Shown here in pieces: positions 54,727 through 64,000 of a stretch of 64,000 nucleotides of DNA (position 1 is its first letter; each line of letters opens with the position of its first letter). Made by a program: the position numbers and the translations under genes. The stretch comes from Vibrio gallicus (lineage in GTDB: Bacteria; Pseudomonadota; Gammaproteobacteria; Enterobacterales; Vibrionaceae), in assembly GCF_024346875.1 (NCBI RefSeq), contig NZ_AP024871.1:1612001-1676000 (forward strand), read 5' to 3'. The notes beneath the pieces are model-generated. The model was given only the letters and a program-made list of their open reading frames with translations, made no database searches and was not told the origin of the DNA.

Positions 54727-55149
54727 TCAGAAGCGATATGTGATACCAATACCAGCACCAAATTTAAGCTTAGACTTATCGTGGATCTGCCACTCAGGGC
54801 TTATCTGTCCATAAGCATTCCAGTTTGGTGCAAAGTTCCAATCTAGGCCAAGTGGAACTCGCAGTCCAAAATCATCATCCCACTCATACCAACCACCCGC
54901 TCCGACATACCAATCAAATGGCACGTCTTGATCAAAGCTACCCGTAACAATGTGGTAATCAAACGCCATGCCATCGTTACCAATAGTAAAGGCAAAACGG
55001 TCTTCAAACTTAGCGACAACGCTTAAGCCTTGGTCAAATCCCATCCCAAGCTTAACTGCGCTGCTATTCTCAGCAGCCTTAGCTGCCCCCACATACGTCG
55101 CGGCCCCACTCAAAATGACAGTGGCTAATATTAGCTTTCCGATATTCAC
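54727..55149 (-). CDS. small exported beta-strand protein, 140 aa
   Basis: The start is GTG at 55149 with AGGAA 8 nt upstream. The signal peptide is about 25 residues (SGAATYVGAAKA|AEN). The mature part is beta-rich and aromatic (VPFDWYVGAGGWYEWDDDFGLRVPLGLDW), ending GAGIGITYRF with the aromatic end usual for outer-membrane barrels. Function unknown; I do not recognise a named family. It is too short for a large barrel. Confidence 0.75.
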   Translation of the reverse strand: MNIGKLILATVILSGAATYVGAAKAAENSSAVKLGMGFDQGLSVVAKFEDRFAFTIGNDGMAFDYHIVTGSFDQDVPFDWYVGAGGWYEWDDDFGLRVPLGLDWNFAPNWNAYGQISPEWQIHDKSKLKFGAGIGITYRF

Positions 55150-55293
55150 GCGACGAGTTCCTATTTATTCATAATATGTGCATATTCTAACTAAATAACC
55201 ATAACAGTCATACGGTATTTTAAACCAATATCTCGAATTGAGACCTCATGCAAATTCTGTGATTCAAACAGCATGATTTTAGGTTTACAGCAC

Positions 55294-55323
55294 CAAAAAA
55301 AGAGGACCATATAGGCCCTCTTC
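55294..55323 (-). terminator. terminator of ptsG
   Basis: On the minus strand AAGAGGGCC / GGTCCTCTT stem (one wobble, short loop) then TTTTTTGG, about 29 bp after the ptsG stop. Confidence 0.9.
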
Positions 55324-55351
55324 TGTTTAGATTAATATTAAGTAAACAAGA

Positions 55352-56782
55352 TTAGCCTTGGTTACGAATCCATTCATCCATTTCAGTTTTAAGGTTATCA
55401 GATTTAGTACCAAAGATAGCTTGTACGCCACCGGCAACGACAACCACACCAGCCGCACCAAGTGCTTTTAGTTTGTCTTGATCAACCTTCTCAGTATCTG
55501 CAACCGCAACACGTAGACGAGTGATACATGCATCTAAACCAGTGATGTTTTGCTTGCCACCGAATGCTGCAACCAGTTCACCACCCATTTCAGAACTCGC
55601 TACAGAGATAGCTTCTTCTGATTCATCTTCACGGCCCGGAGTTTTAAGGTCCATTGCCTTAATCACTGCGCGGAATACTACGTAGTAGATAGCTGCGTAA
55701 ACTAGACCAACAGCAACCATCAGACCCATTTTTTGTGCGTGACCAGATAGAACAACAAAGTCAATCAAACCATGCGAGAACGAAGTACCGTGTACAAAGC
55801 CTAGCGTGTTAGCAACAACGTATGCAGAGCCAGCTAGTAGAGCATGGATTGCATAAAGAACTGGAGCTACGAATAGGAAAGAGAATTCGATTGGTTCAGT
55901 AATACCAGTAAGGAATGAAGTCAGAGCTGCAGAAGCCATGATACCCATTACTTTTACGCGGTTCTCAGGTTTAGCTGAGTGTGCAATTGCAATTGCCGCT
56001 GCTGGAAGACCGAACATCTTAAACATGTAGCCGCCTGCAAGTTGACCGAAGCCATGACCTGCGATGCGCGATGCATCATCAGCAACAAGGTAACAAGTTA
56101 GGATACCAGTTTGTGGTTCACCCGCAGAGTTTACACAAGAACCTGCTTCAAAGAAGAACGGTACGTTCCATACATGGTGTAGACCAAATGGAATTAGAGA
56201 ACGTTCAATAACACCGTAGATACCAAAAGCAACTTTTGGATTCTGACTTGCAGCCCAGTGTGAGAATGCACCAATGCCGTCACCAATTGGTGGCCAAATA
56301 ACAGAAAGTACGATACCTAATGCGATTGCAGCAAAGCCTGTGATAATTGGCACAGCTCGCTTACCCGCGAAGAAGCCCAAATATTCTGGAAGTTGGATTT
56401 TGAAGAAGCGATTAAATGCCCATGCAGCTAGGCCACCGACAAGGATACCACCTAGAACACCGGTATCAATCTTATCTGCGCCAAGTACGGTAGCCATAAC
56501 CGTCAATGTCGCTGCCATGATGCCGTAGCCCACGATAGCCGCAAGACCCGCTACACCGTCGTTATTAGTGAAGCCCAACGCAACACCTACTGCAAATAGC
56601 AGTGGCATCTGGCCGAACACCGAACCACCGGCTTGTTCCATTAGATTTGAAACAACGCTTGGAATAAAGCTTAAGTCAGCTGCGCCAACACCAAGTAGAA
56701 TACCTGCAACTGGTAATACTGATACTGGTAGCATCAGTGACTTACCAACTTTTTGCAGGCTCGCAAAAAGGTTCTTAAACAT
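55352..56782 (-). CDS. ptsG: PTS glucose-specific EIICB component
   Basis: 476 aa, equal to E. coli PtsG (477). The membrane EIIC domain (about 1-385) has [21 protein letters not shown] and [17 protein letters not shown]. The EIIB domain begins about 397 and carries the phosphorylated Cys419 in [12 protein letters not shown]. Role: glucose import with phosphorylation, taking phosphate from EIIA-Glc. It lies next to tatD in the order holB-tatD-ptsG known from E. coli. An Mlc-like operator and a CRP half-site lie upstream. Confidence 0.96.
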   Translation of the reverse strand: MFKNLFASLQKVGKSLMLPVSVLPVAGILLGVGAADLSFIPSVVSNLMEQAGGSVFGQMPLLFAVGVALGFTNNDGVAGLAAIVGYGIMAATLTVMATVLGADKIDTGVLGGILVGGLAAWAFNRFFKIQLPEYLGFFAGKRAVPIITGFAAIALGIVLSVIWPPIGDGIGAFSHWAASQNPKVAFGIYGVIERSLIPFGLHHVWNVPFFFEAGSCVNSAGEPQTGILTCYLVADDASRIAGHGFGQLAGGYMFKMFGLPAAAIAIAHSAKPENRVKVMGIMASAALTSFLTGITEPIEFSFLFVAPVLYAIHALLAGSAYVVANTLGFVHGTSFSHGLIDFVVLSGHAQKMGLMVAVGLVYAAIYYVVFRAVIKAMDLKTPGREDESEEAISVASSEMGGELVAAFGGKQNITGLDACITRLRVAVADTEKVDQDKLKALGAAGVVVVAGGVQAIFGTKSDNLKTEMDEWIRNQG

Positions 56783-56882
56783 GTTTATGCTCCTAGATTT
56801 ATTTTAAATTATATGAGCACTAACAGCTTACCCCCGTAGCTTAAATGTTAGTGCTCTGAAGTATGTAACCAACTCAGTAGTT

Positions 56883-56903
56883 ATATTTTTCGCTACTAAA
56901 TAT
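56883..56903 (-). promoter_or_regulatory. candidate Mlc operator upstream of ptsG
   Basis: TATTT-N9-AAATA (56884-56902) inside a longer AT palindrome fits the E. coli Mlc consensus TTATTT-N9-AAATAA. It lies about 100 bp before the ptsG start. NagC recognises a similar site, so binding specificity is not settled. Confidence 0.55.
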
Positions 56904-56951
56904 ATATTGATGCGACAAAACTTTCTTTAGCTGCCAAAAAGCAATCTTAAA

Positions 56952-56973
56952 AAAGCCACGCTAGATCACACTT
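56952..56973 (-). promoter_or_regulatory. possible CRP site upstream of ptsG
   Basis: On the minus strand AAGTGTGATCTAGCGTGGCTTT matches the left half of the CRP consensus almost fully, while the right half is poor. It lies about 70 bp beyond the Mlc-like site. The rest of 56783-57219 has no gene. Confidence 0.4.
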
Positions 56974-57178
56974 ACAAACAGTAGCACAAGCCAAAGATAC
57001 TCACATAAATTATTGTTTTAAAAAGAAAATATAGCTACGTGAGTCTTCGATAGATTTTTGTTTTCATGAATATTTACTTATTTCTCAGACCAAACTTTAT
57101 TCATTTAACAGTGTGACAGGCATTTTCAATTAAAATGGTAACTTTAAACATAAATAGTAAAAATAAAGCTATAGAGTA

Positions 57179-57201
57179 TAAAAAAGGGGCTTACACCCCT
57201 A
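57179..57201 (-). terminator. terminator of tatD
   Basis: On the minus strand AGGGG / CCCCT with a short loop, then TTTTTT, about 20 bp after the tatD stop. It also ends the fab-holB cluster. Confidence 0.75.
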
Positions 57202-57219
57202 TTTTGCGCAAAAACTAAC

Positions 57220-57990
57220 TTAGCGGCGCAAAAAAAGATCCTGGTAGTTTCGCGTTGTTTTTTCAGCGACCTCACCTAATGAGATCCCTTTTAAACTTGC
57301 AATATAGCTTGCCACCTCAACCACATACGCAGGTTGGTTCTCTTTTCCACGATGAGGAACAGGCGCAAGATAGGGAGAATCGGTCTCGATTAATAATCTA
57401 TCCAAAGGTAAGGCTTTAACCACCTCTTTCAATGCAGTTGCTTGATTAAAAGTAACAATACCAGAGATCGAGATATAAAAGCCTAGCTCCATCGCTTGCT
57501 CAGCAAACGCAAGGTCCTCAGTAAAGCAATGGATCACGCCTTTGCAACGCTCCGCATGCCCCTGCCTTAGGCGTTGCATAGTTTCAGTGCGCGCCTGACG
57601 CGTATGGATAATAAGGGGCTTGTTAACCTCAACAGCCAAATCAATTTGTTGCTCAAAACGCTCAATCTGTAACGCCTTGGTTTCAGGCTTATAGTGAAAA
57701 TCCAATCCGGTTTCGCCAATAGCGACTACTTTTGGATGCCCTGCAAACTTCTTCAAAGTCTGCAAATCAAACTCACTCTCTACGTCGAGTGGATGGACAC
57801 CAGCTGATGCGTGAACGTTATCGAAAGCAGAAATCATCTCAATCATGTTAGGGAACGCATCCAAGGTTACCCCTACCGAGAGAAGCTGCTTTACATTAGC
57901 TTGTTGTGCTTTAGAAACGACATCCTCAATCCCTTGGTGAAGATCTTGATAATTAAGCTTGTCTAAATGACAATGGGAATCTACGAACAT
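57220..57990 (-). CDS. TatD-family metal-dependent hydrolase (YcfH)
   Basis: 256 aa from ATG 57990, with TTGGA upstream; a longer frame to 58032 lacks support. The metal-binding HxH is in DSHCHLD (His6, His8). GETGLDFHY supplies the bridging Glu, and TDSPYL the Asp. TatD relatives are 3'-5' exonucleases or deoxyribonucleases; YcfH itself is not well defined. It lies 112 bp after holB. Confidence 0.93.
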   Translation of the reverse strand: MFVDSHCHLDKLNYQDLHQGIEDVVSKAQQANVKQLLSVGVTLDAFPNMIEMISAFDNVHASAGVHPLDVESEFDLQTLKKFAGHPKVVAIGETGLDFHYKPETKALQIERFEQQIDLAVEVNKPLIIHTRQARTETMQRLRQGHAERCKGVIHCFTEDLAFAEQAMELGFYISISGIVTFNQATALKEVVKALPLDRLLIETDSPYLAPVPHRGKENQPAYVVEVASYIASLKGISLGEVAEKTTRNYQDLFLRR

Positions 57991-58102
57991 AAAATTTTCC
58001 AAGTTAAACGTCGTGCTAACAGCACGCACCAAACTAAGTACCTTGATTGATAAAGGTACTTAGATAATTAAATAGTTTGGGTTAGCAAGTCTTAGTATAA
58101 GG

Positions 58103-59056
58103 TTAGCACTTACTTTCAATTAACCAGCGACTAATGAGTAACTCATGGTTTAGCCCACTGTGAGTGGTTAACTGCTCGACCAACTGATTAAGCCTACACG
58201 TCATAGAATAAGCTTGCTGGTAGGTAAGCAAACCCTTTAGGCTATTGAGCGTATTGTGAGACTGCACGCTGACTAATTCCGTAAAATAGCTTTTTTGCAG
58301 CTCTAAGAGCCCAGTACTGATTGCCGACAACATAGTGAGGCTCTCACCTTTCGCTATCGCTTTCGTAAAATCACTCGGCAATACAAAGTCATCCTTTATG
58401 AATTCATACAGTGCTGTCAGCGCATTTTCAAATGCGTCATTGTGCTTTAAGAACTCGACCAAGCGTAACGGTGCGCCATTGCACAGCACCTTATAAAGTT
58501 CTGGTATATCTGTCATGCCTTGCTCGGCATACCAACTCAATGCTGCGGCATCAGATGCTTCTAAATGCCATTGCTGACAACGACTGGTGATCGTTGGCAA
58601 CAAACGGTGCGGTTCATGGCTGTTTAATACAAATACGCAATCATTAGGTGGTGATTCGAGTGTTTTGAGCAGCGCATTCATTGCCGCTTCGGTCATTAAC
58701 TCCGCTGGGGAAATAATGATTATCCGCTTACCATTGAGCTGCGAAGACTCAAGGGCATATCGATTGCACTCACGGATCTGATCTACCGAGATACTCGACT
58801 TGCCTTCAAGTGGTGAGACGTTATGTAGATCTGGGTGTGTATTTGCTTCTAACAATGAGCAAGCATGACAAAATTCACATGCCTCACTACTACTATTGTT
58901 ACACAGCAAGGCCGCAGACAATACGTCAACTATCTGCTCTGCCCCTATACCTTGAGAGCTGCTAACTAGCAGTGCACTAGGCAGCACATTGTTATCTAAT
59001 GCATTCTGTAACTGCTGCCATGTATCAAGCAACCAAGGATAGCTCACTTTGGACAT
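58103..59056 (-). CDS. holB: DNA polymerase III delta' subunit
   Basis: 317 aa AAA+ clamp-loader subunit. The zinc module has Cys52, Cys60, Cys63 and Cys66 (CEFCHAC). MNALLKTLESPPNDCVFVLNSH and LPTITSRCQQW are typical of delta'. There is no functional Walker A, as expected. Role: stator of the clamp loader. The start follows the tmk stop directly. Confidence 0.95.
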   Translation of the reverse strand: MSKVSYPWLLDTWQQLQNALDNNVLPSALLVSSSQGIGAEQIVDVLSAALLCNNSSSEACEFCHACSLLEANTHPDLHNVSPLEGKSSISVDQIRECNRYALESSQLNGKRIIIISPAELMTEAAMNALLKTLESPPNDCVFVLNSHEPHRLLPTITSRCQQWHLEASDAAALSWYAEQGMTDIPELYKVLCNGAPLRLVEFLKHNDAFENALTALYEFIKDDFVLPSDFTKAIAKGESLTMLSAISTGLLELQKSYFTELVSVQSHNTLNSLKGLLTYQQAYSMTCRLNQLVEQLTTHSGLNHELLISRWLIESKC

Positions 59057-59692
59057 CTAACTCTGTGTCTCCAACCAATGGCTAAGGGTAGTACGAATAT
59101 CACAAGCGACTTCATCAATAGATTGACTGGCATCGATAATCAGGATGCTATCGCTTGCGTTAGCCAACTCTAAATAGCGTTCTCTAGCGCGCTCAAAGAA
59201 GCTAATATCCATTTTTTCAATTCGGTCTAATTCACCGCGACCACGAGCACGAGCAAGCCCAAGCTTAGGGTCAATATCCATATACAGGGTTAAGTCAGGC
59301 TCAAAATCACCCAAGCTTATCTTTTTCAAAGATGCCATCGTTTCGGCTGCTATCTGACGCCCGCCACCTTGATATGCTTGTGATGAGAGATCGTGTCGGT
59401 CACCCACCACCCACTTACCTTGCGTAAGTGATGGCTTGATTACCGTTTCAACCAACTGCACTCGAGCACCATACATCAGCAATAGCTCGGTAATATCTTG
59501 TACCTGTTCGCCATCAGTTTCTTCTTTTACTATTGCGCGCATTTTTTCTGCAAGGACAGTACCGCCAGGCTCACGTGTTGCGGCGATATTATTAATACCG
59601 TGCTGGTTTAACACCTCATGAATTGCAGCAATAGCAGTACTTTTACCTGCCCCTTCAAGGCCTTCTACAACGATAAATTTTCCTTGGCTCAC
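59057..59692 (-). CDS. tmk: thymidylate kinase
   Basis: 211 aa. P-loop GLEGAGKST (about 11-19), the DR(H/Y) motif [16 protein letters not shown], and a lid with [13 protein letters not shown]. The Arg-bearing LID resembles the E. coli type. Role: dTMP to dTDP. It overlaps mltG by 4 bp. Confidence 0.96.
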   Translation of the reverse strand: MSQGKFIVVEGLEGAGKSTAIAAIHEVLNQHGINNIAATREPGGTVLAEKMRAIVKEETDGEQVQDITELLLMYGARVQLVETVIKPSLTQGKWVVGDRHDLSSQAYQGGGRQIAAETMASLKKISLGDFEPDLTLYMDIDPKLGLARARGRGELDRIEKMDISFFERARERYLELANASDSILIIDASQSIDEVACDIRTTLSHWLETQS

Positions 59693-60717
59693 TTACGCGC
59701 CCTCAATTTTTTTAGATACTGTTGAACTGCTCGATTATGGTCACGTAAATTCTTAGTAAACACATGCCCACCATCACCACTAGCAACGAAGTATAAGTAC
59801 TTACTATCGTCAGGGCTTACTGCTGCCGCAATCGCTTGTTCACCGATCATCGCAATTGGTGTTGGAGGCAGTCCATAAATGGTATAGGTGTTGTACGGTG
59901 TATGGGTTTGTAAATCACGTTTACGAATATTGCCATCATACTTGTCACCCATTCCATAGATCACCGTAGGGTCGGTTTGCAAACGCATACCACGGTTTAA
60001 TCGGTTAACAAAAACCGATGACACCAAAGGACGCTCACCAGGCACTGCGGTTTCTTTTTCTATGATAGAGCCTAGAATTAACGCTTCATAAGGGGTCTTA
60101 ATTGGTAGATCTGGTTTACGCTTTCCCCAATACTTATCCAGAACTTTTTGCAACTGGGTATGGGCGCGACGCATGATATCAAGGTCTGACATACCAACAG
60201 TGTAATGATAGGTGTTCGCAAGAAATAGCCCTTCAAGCTTATCCTTATCGATTCCCAAACGCTGCGCAATCTCGCTCTCTGACATATCCACGGTCGAATG
60301 CATTAGATGTGGCGCTTTATCAAATTGAGTGCGCCATTCTTTAAAGGTGCTACCTTCCACAAAGGTGATACTAAGCTGAGCTTGCTGGCCGTTAACCAAG
60401 CTAAGCAATGCTTGTTTAAGGCTTAATCCTGTCGTTAATTCAAACGTACCCGCTTTAAGTTGAGTCACTTCTGGATGTAAGCGACGAATTAGTCTAGGCA
60501 TCCATTTTTTTGAAATGCTTGAATCAATCCATTGCTGCTGCTCAAAGCGATTCAGTAACGAGCCTACAGATGTACCTGACTTGATCGTCACTAAGGTGGG
60601 CTCTTGAATACGTACAGTTTGGCTTAGATAGCTATCGAGTTCGCTTTTGACATAAAAGATAGCTGCGGATGCCACAACTAAAATGCAAACGCAAAGTAAC
60701 AGAAACTTTTTAAACAC
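59689..60717 (-). CDS. mltG: endolytic murein transglycosylase MltG (YceG)
   Basis: 342 aa. One N-terminal membrane helix (about 4-23), a LysM-like part, then the YceG domain. The catalytic Glu220 is in [16 protein letters not shown], followed by [23 protein letters not shown]. Role: cleaves nascent glycan strands near the membrane. It overlaps pabC by 8 bp and tmk by 4 bp. Confidence 0.95.
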   Translation of the reverse strand: MFKKFLLLCVCILVVASAAIFYVKSELDSYLSQTVRIQEPTLVTIKSGTSVGSLLNRFEQQQWIDSSISKKWMPRLIRRLHPEVTQLKAGTFELTTGLSLKQALLSLVNGQQAQLSITFVEGSTFKEWRTQFDKAPHLMHSTVDMSESEIAQRLGIDKDKLEGLFLANTYHYTVGMSDLDIMRRAHTQLQKVLDKYWGKRKPDLPIKTPYEALILGSIIEKETAVPGERPLVSSVFVNRLNRGMRLQTDPTVIYGMGDKYDGNIRKRDLQTHTPYNTYTIYGLPPTPIAMIGEQAIAAAVSPDDSKYLYFVASGDGGHVFTKNLRDHNRAVQQYLKKLRARK

Positions 60718-61516
60718 TATGAATCCTCTCCTGTAGATTGCGAGTGATTATACCTATGCAAAATGAATTTGTGGCGATTTTTATTACTGGAGCAATACCC
60801 AGTAACGCATTCGATATAAACACCTCTTGCGCCTCAAACACCCTTTTTAGGTCAAATTGCCCAATAACGACATCAATCCCCATCTCTTGAGCGTATTTGA
60901 TGGCCAACCTCCGCCCAATACCTGCCACCCCTGCTTGTTCAAGACTAGGCGTATACAAGATATTATCTGAAACCCAAAACAGGTTAGCCATAGTGGTTTC
61001 CACGATATGACCATTAATATCTAGAACCACACCGTCAGCAAAGCCTTGCTGATCCATATCCGCTTTCATCATTACCTGTTCAAGACGGTTATTGTGTTTG
61101 TGGCCTGCCAATAGCGGATTAAGACCTAACCTCGGCTCTACCACACCCAGCTCAACGCCTTGATTTTGCCACAGACAATAATGTGCAGGATAATTAAAGG
61201 AGCTGATAACCACCGTCGGTACATCAACCCCTTTAGGGCTGTACCCTCTGCCGCCACTACCCCGGCTAATGAGCAGCTTGACGCCTCCCTCACCTCGGTC
61301 TGTCGCCGCATGTTCAAGCCAGCCCTGTACCTGCTTCCAATCGGGTTGAGCAATCCTTAATAGTGCCAAACAGTCTTGCATTCTTGTAATGTGCAAAGGC
61401 CAATGCTCAAGTTTGCCATCACAGGTTTTTATAGTGGTAAAGCCACCATCACCATAATTAAAGCTGCGGTCAGAGGCGTCAATTTTGTCGGCGACTTGAC
61501 CATTGATCCATATCAT
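60710..61516 (-). CDS. pabC: aminodeoxychorismate lyase
   Basis: 268 aa from ATG 61516, with GGGA 9 nt upstream. Frames reaching 61552 run into the T tract of the fabF terminator. The fold-type IV PLP signature includes the lysine in LAGHKHNNRLEQV and the segment GFADGVVLDINGHIVETTMANLF. Role: forms 4-aminobenzoate and pyruvate in folate synthesis. Confidence 0.94.
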   Translation of the reverse strand: MIWINGQVADKIDASDRSFNYGDGGFTTIKTCDGKLEHWPLHITRMQDCLALLRIAQPDWKQVQGWLEHAATDRGEGGVKLLISRGSGGRGYSPKGVDVPTVVISSFNYPAHYCLWQNQGVELGVVEPRLGLNPLLAGHKHNNRLEQVMMKADMDQQGFADGVVLDINGHIVETTMANLFWVSDNILYTPSLEQAGVAGIGRRLAIKYAQEMGIDVVIGQFDLKRVFEAQEVFISNALLGIAPVIKIATNSFCIGIITRNLQERIHSV

Positions 61517-61549
61517 CCGGTTCATTCCCAAAACAGCGAAGTTCAAAAA

Positions 61550-61594
61550 CAAAAAAAGGCCAGAGCCAACTTCCGAGGAAATTGAGTCTGACCT
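61550..61594 (-). terminator. long terminator between fabF and pabC
   Basis: On the minus strand AGGTCAGACTCAATTTCC pairs with GGAAGTTGGCTCTGGCCT (18 bp with wobbles and one mismatch, TC loop), followed by TTTTTTTG. It separates fabF from pabC, so the downstream genes need read-through or another promoter. Confidence 0.9.
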
Positions 61595-61621
61595 ATATAA
61601 TTCTAGTGAATTTTTTCGGGT

Positions 61622-62872
61622 TTAGATCTTTTTAAAGATTAAAGAGCCGTTTGTGCCACCAAAACCAAATGAGTTGCAAAGAGCATATTCAGTATCTAGC
61701 TCTTTAGCTTGGTTTGGAACCACATCAATACCTAGTTCTTCAACTCTTGGGTCAAGGTTATCAAGGTTAATTGTTGGTGGAGCCACCTGATCAATCAGTG
61801 CCTTAATCGTAATGATCGCTTCTACAGAACCAGCAGCACCAAGTAGGTGGCCGATCATAGATTTAGTAGAAGAAACCTTAACCTGAGCTGCGCCAGCCTC
61901 ACCTAATGCACGCTTAACGCCTTTAAGTTCCGCTACATCACCAGCAGGGGTTGAAGTGCCATGAGCATTAATATAACCGATTTGTTCACCCGTAATATCT
62001 GCGTCACGCATCGCCGCTTCCATTGCAAGCGCACCACCTGAACCATCTTCACTTGGAGAGGTCATGTGGTAAGCATCGCCACTCATGCCAAAACCAACTA
62101 GTTCACAGTAGATTTTTGCACCACGAGCTTTCGCTGATTCATATTCTTCTAATACGATAACACCGGCACCATCACCCAAAACGAAGCCATCGCGGTCTGC
62201 ATCCCATGGACGCGACGCTGCTTGTGGATTTTCGTTGTTGGTAGAAAGCGCTTTAGCTGCACCAAAGCCTGCAATACCAAGAGGCGTAGACGCTTTTTCA
62301 GCACCGCCAGCTACCATTGCATCTGCATCACCGTAAGCGATCATGCGTGCTGCATGGCCAATATTATGTAGACCAGTAGTACAAGCTGTTGAAATGGCGA
62401 TATTAGGGCCACGAAGACCGCGCATGATAGACAGGTTACCTGCAATCATATTTACGATAGTCGAAGGTACGAAGAACGGACTTACTTTACGTGGTCCTCT
62501 TTCTTCAAGCACTTTGGCACCATTTTCAATCAAACCAAGACCACCGATACCAGAACCGATAGCTACACCTACGCGTGCACAGTTTTCATCTGTGACTTCT
62601 AGGCCAGAATCATCTAAAGCTTGAACACCTGCTGCGATACCGTATTGGATAAATAAATCCATCTTACGGGCTTCTTTTTTAGACATATACTCTTCGCAGT
62701 TAAAATCTTTAATCAGACCTGCAAAGCGTGTAGAGAAATTGGTTGTGTCAAAATGCTCAATGTTTGAGATACCACTTTGACCAGATAGCAGGGCTTTCCA
62801 AGAAGATTCTACGTTGTTGCCGACCGGTGACAACATACCCATACCAGTAACAACGACACGACGCTTGGACAC
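61622..62872 (-). CDS. fabF: beta-ketoacyl-ACP synthase II
   Basis: 416 aa. The catalytic triad is Cys164 (STACTTG), His304 ([11 protein letters not shown]) and His342 (GHLLGAAG). Role: elongates acyl-ACP by condensation with malonyl-ACP. The length and motifs match E. coli FabF (413 aa). It lies 99 bp after acpP, with a hairpin between. Confidence 0.97.
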   Translation of the reverse strand: MSKRRVVVTGMGMLSPVGNNVESSWKALLSGQSGISNIEHFDTTNFSTRFAGLIKDFNCEEYMSKKEARKMDLFIQYGIAAGVQALDDSGLEVTDENCARVGVAIGSGIGGLGLIENGAKVLEERGPRKVSPFFVPSTIVNMIAGNLSIMRGLRGPNIAISTACTTGLHNIGHAARMIAYGDADAMVAGGAEKASTPLGIAGFGAAKALSTNNENPQAASRPWDADRDGFVLGDGAGVIVLEEYESAKARGAKIYCELVGFGMSGDAYHMTSPSEDGSGGALAMEAAMRDADITGEQIGYINAHGTSTPAGDVAELKGVKRALGEAGAAQVKVSSTKSMIGHLLGAAGSVEAIITIKALIDQVAPPTINLDNLDPRVEELGIDVVPNQAKELDTEYALCNSFGFGGTNGSLIFKKI

Positions 62873-62938
62873 GATAATACTCCGGATTATTGATTGAGAG
62901 GGATTAGATAAAACAGTGAAAGGAAAACTTGGAAGAAT

Positions 62939-62962
62939 CAGGCGGTCAAGGTAGACCGCCTG
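62939..62962 (-). other. strong hairpin between acpP and fabF
   Basis: CAGGCGGTC / GACCGCCTG (9-bp perfect stem, 6-nt loop), 9 bp after the acpP stop. No T run follows, so it may protect or partly terminate the abundant acpP message. Confidence 0.7.
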
Positions 62963-62971
62963 AGGATAAAC

Positions 62972-63205
62972 TTACTGAGCGCTAGTTACGTAATCGATAG
63001 CAGCTTGAACAGTAGTGATTTTCTCTGCTTCTTCATCTGGGATTTCAGTGTCGAACTCTTCTTCTAGAGCCATTACTAGCTCAACTGTGTCTAGAGAGTC
63101 AGCGCCAAGATCATCAACGAAAGATGCTTCGTTTTTAACTTCAGCTTCGTCAACACCAAGTTGTTCAACAATGATTTTTTTTACACGTTCTTCAAGATTG
63201 CTCAT
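62972..63205 (-). CDS. acpP: acyl carrier protein
   Basis: 77 aa, acidic. The phosphopantetheine site is Ser37 in [18 protein letters not shown]. Role: carries growing acyl chains. It is nearly identical in pattern to E. coli AcpP. Confidence 0.98.
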   Translation of the reverse strand: MSNLEERVKKIIVEQLGVDEAEVKNEASFVDDLGADSLDTVELVMALEEEFDTEIPDEEAEKITTVQAAIDYVTSAQ

Positions 63206-63330
63206 TTTTTATTTCCTATACAAGAAGTCGCCTAATGCGATGTTTTGCGTAGTTTATTCGAAAGTAAGAAAGTTGCAAGGTTATCCTTGCTGGTCTAACC
63301 ACAAATCTTGTGATTATGACCGATTTTATA

Positions 63331-63363
63331 TGCATTATTGACTTATATCATGCCAATAATGCA
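63331..63363 (-). other. inverted repeat between fabG and acpP
   Basis: TGCATTATTG and CAATAATGCA form a perfect 10-bp inverted repeat across a 13-nt spacer, directly after the fabG stop. It could be an operator for the acpP promoter or an mRNA hairpin. Confidence 0.5.
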
Positions 63364-63368
63364 CAAAA

Positions 63369-64000
63369 TTAAACCATGTACATGCCGCCGTTAACGTGCA
63401 GTGTTTCACCTGTGATATATGCCGCATCAGGAGACGCTAAAAACGCCACTGCTGTTGCTATTTCACGAGGATCACCTAAACGACCTGCTGGCACTGATGA
63501 TAGTGTAGCAGCACGTTGCTCATCGTTAAGTGCTTTAGTCATATCAGTTTCAATAAATCCTGGTGCAACGGTATTAATTGTTACACCGCGAGACGCAACT
63601 TCACGTGCCATAGACTTAGTAAAACCGATAACGCCCGCTTTCGCTGCAGCGTAGTTAGTTTGACCAGGGTTACCCATAGTACCAACAACCGAGCCCACAT
63701 TAATAATACGGCCACATCTCTTCTTCATCATGCCACGTAGTACGGCTTTAGACAAACGGAAGATAGAAGTTAAGTTAGTATCAATGATGTCAGTCCATTC
63801 ATCGTCCTTCATACGCATCAATAGGTTATCGCGAGTAATACCTGCGTTGTTAACCAAAATATCTAATGCGCCAAACTCTTCGTTGATGGCTTTAAGCGTA
63901 GCCGCGATAGATTCTGGATCTGTCACGTTCAGAGCCATACCCTTACCGTTTTCACCAAGATACTCCGAGATTGCCGCAGCACCATTGTCGCTGGTTGCTG
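63369..64000 (-). CDS. fabG: 3-oxoacyl-ACP reductase FabG (5' part outside the window)
   Basis: Partial: the first ~35 codons lie beyond position 64000. The SDR features visible are NNAGITRDNLLMRM, the catalytic Ser (NVGSVVGTMG), the YxxxK motif (YAAAKAGVIGFTKSMA) and IETDM. Role: NADPH-dependent reduction of beta-ketoacyl-ACP. The frame stays open to the right edge (ISEYLGENGKG precedes the first internal Met). Confidence 0.96.
   Translation of the reverse strand, partial: ATSDNGAAAISEYLGENGKGMALNVTDPESIAATLKAINEEFGALDILVNNAGITRDNLLMRMKDDEWTDIIDTNLTSIFRLSKAVLRGMMKKRCGRIINVGSVVGTMGNPGQTNYAAAKAGVIGFTKSMAREVASRGVTINTVAPGFIETDMTKALNDEQRAATLSSVPAGRLGDPREIATAVAFLASPDAAYITGETLHVNGGMYMV

Overview
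The window looks like chromosome-1-type DNA from a gammaproteobacterium of the family Vibrionaceae. Three things point there: the fabG-acpP-fabF-pabC-mltG-tmk-holB-tatD-ptsG order, a complete ccmABCDEFGHI operon next to mlaA, and protein sequences that read like Vibrio homologues of E. coli proteins (GlpK/GlpR/GlpD, Mlc, DcuC, MetG, CcmA-H). In V. cholerae, as I recall it, flagellar and chemotaxis genes lie beside ccmA. Here a Tad pilus locus occupies that side, so a non-motile Vibrio lineage is possible, but this is inference only.

Layout. 0.2-3.1 kb: sigma-70-family factor, its DUF3379 partner, and a FadL-type porin behind a likely FadR operator. 3.2-5 kb: palindromic repeats, a 3-methyladenine glycosylase (tag) and mlaA. 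5-12 kb: the cytochrome c maturation operon on the minus strand. 12-27 kb: a LysR regulator, an O-antigen-ligase-like membrane protein, an OmpA-like protein and a full Tad locus (flp1, flp2, tadV, rcpC, rcpA, rcpB, tadZ, A, B, C, D, E, F, G), all on the minus strand. 27.2-28.25 kb: a tandem array of about 195-bp BIME-like repeats. 28.3-29.4 kb: an old yellow enzyme. 30-34.4 kb: glpK, glpR, glpD with GlpR-type operators. 34.8-36.9 kb: a YcxB-like protein, a REP-associated tyrosine transposase flanked by repeats, and tRNA-Arg(CCU). 37-42.4 kb: MarC/YhgN, NemA-like reductase, M20 peptidase, DcuC and CobO/BtuR. 42.5-50.4 kb: AsmA, Udk, ApbC/Mrp, MetG, Mlc. 50.5-55.1 kb: patatin-like protein, a 29-aa YnhF-like peptide, a small outer-membrane protein, an NSS transporter with its 32-aa MetS subunit, and a small exported protein. 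55.3-64 kb: ptsG, then the tatD-holB-tmk-mltG-pabC-fabF-acpP-fabG cluster, which runs off the right edge.

How the parts work together. The Tad genes overlap or nearly abut and would make one export machine for Flp pilins. The OmpA-like and ligase-like genes downstream may add envelope anchoring and pilin glycosylation. ccmA-I attach haem to c-type cytochromes. glpK/glpD with GlpR form a glycerol catabolic unit. Mlc and a candidate Mlc box in front of ptsG link the repressor gene and its usual target in one window. The fab cluster joins fatty acid synthesis to folate, murein and DNA replication genes in the order known from E. coli.

The least ordinary parts are the repeat array with its hypervariable half, the transposase with its own separate repeats, the ligase-like gene attached to the Tad locus, the TadD-SPOR fusion, and three short genes (29, 32 and 52 codons).
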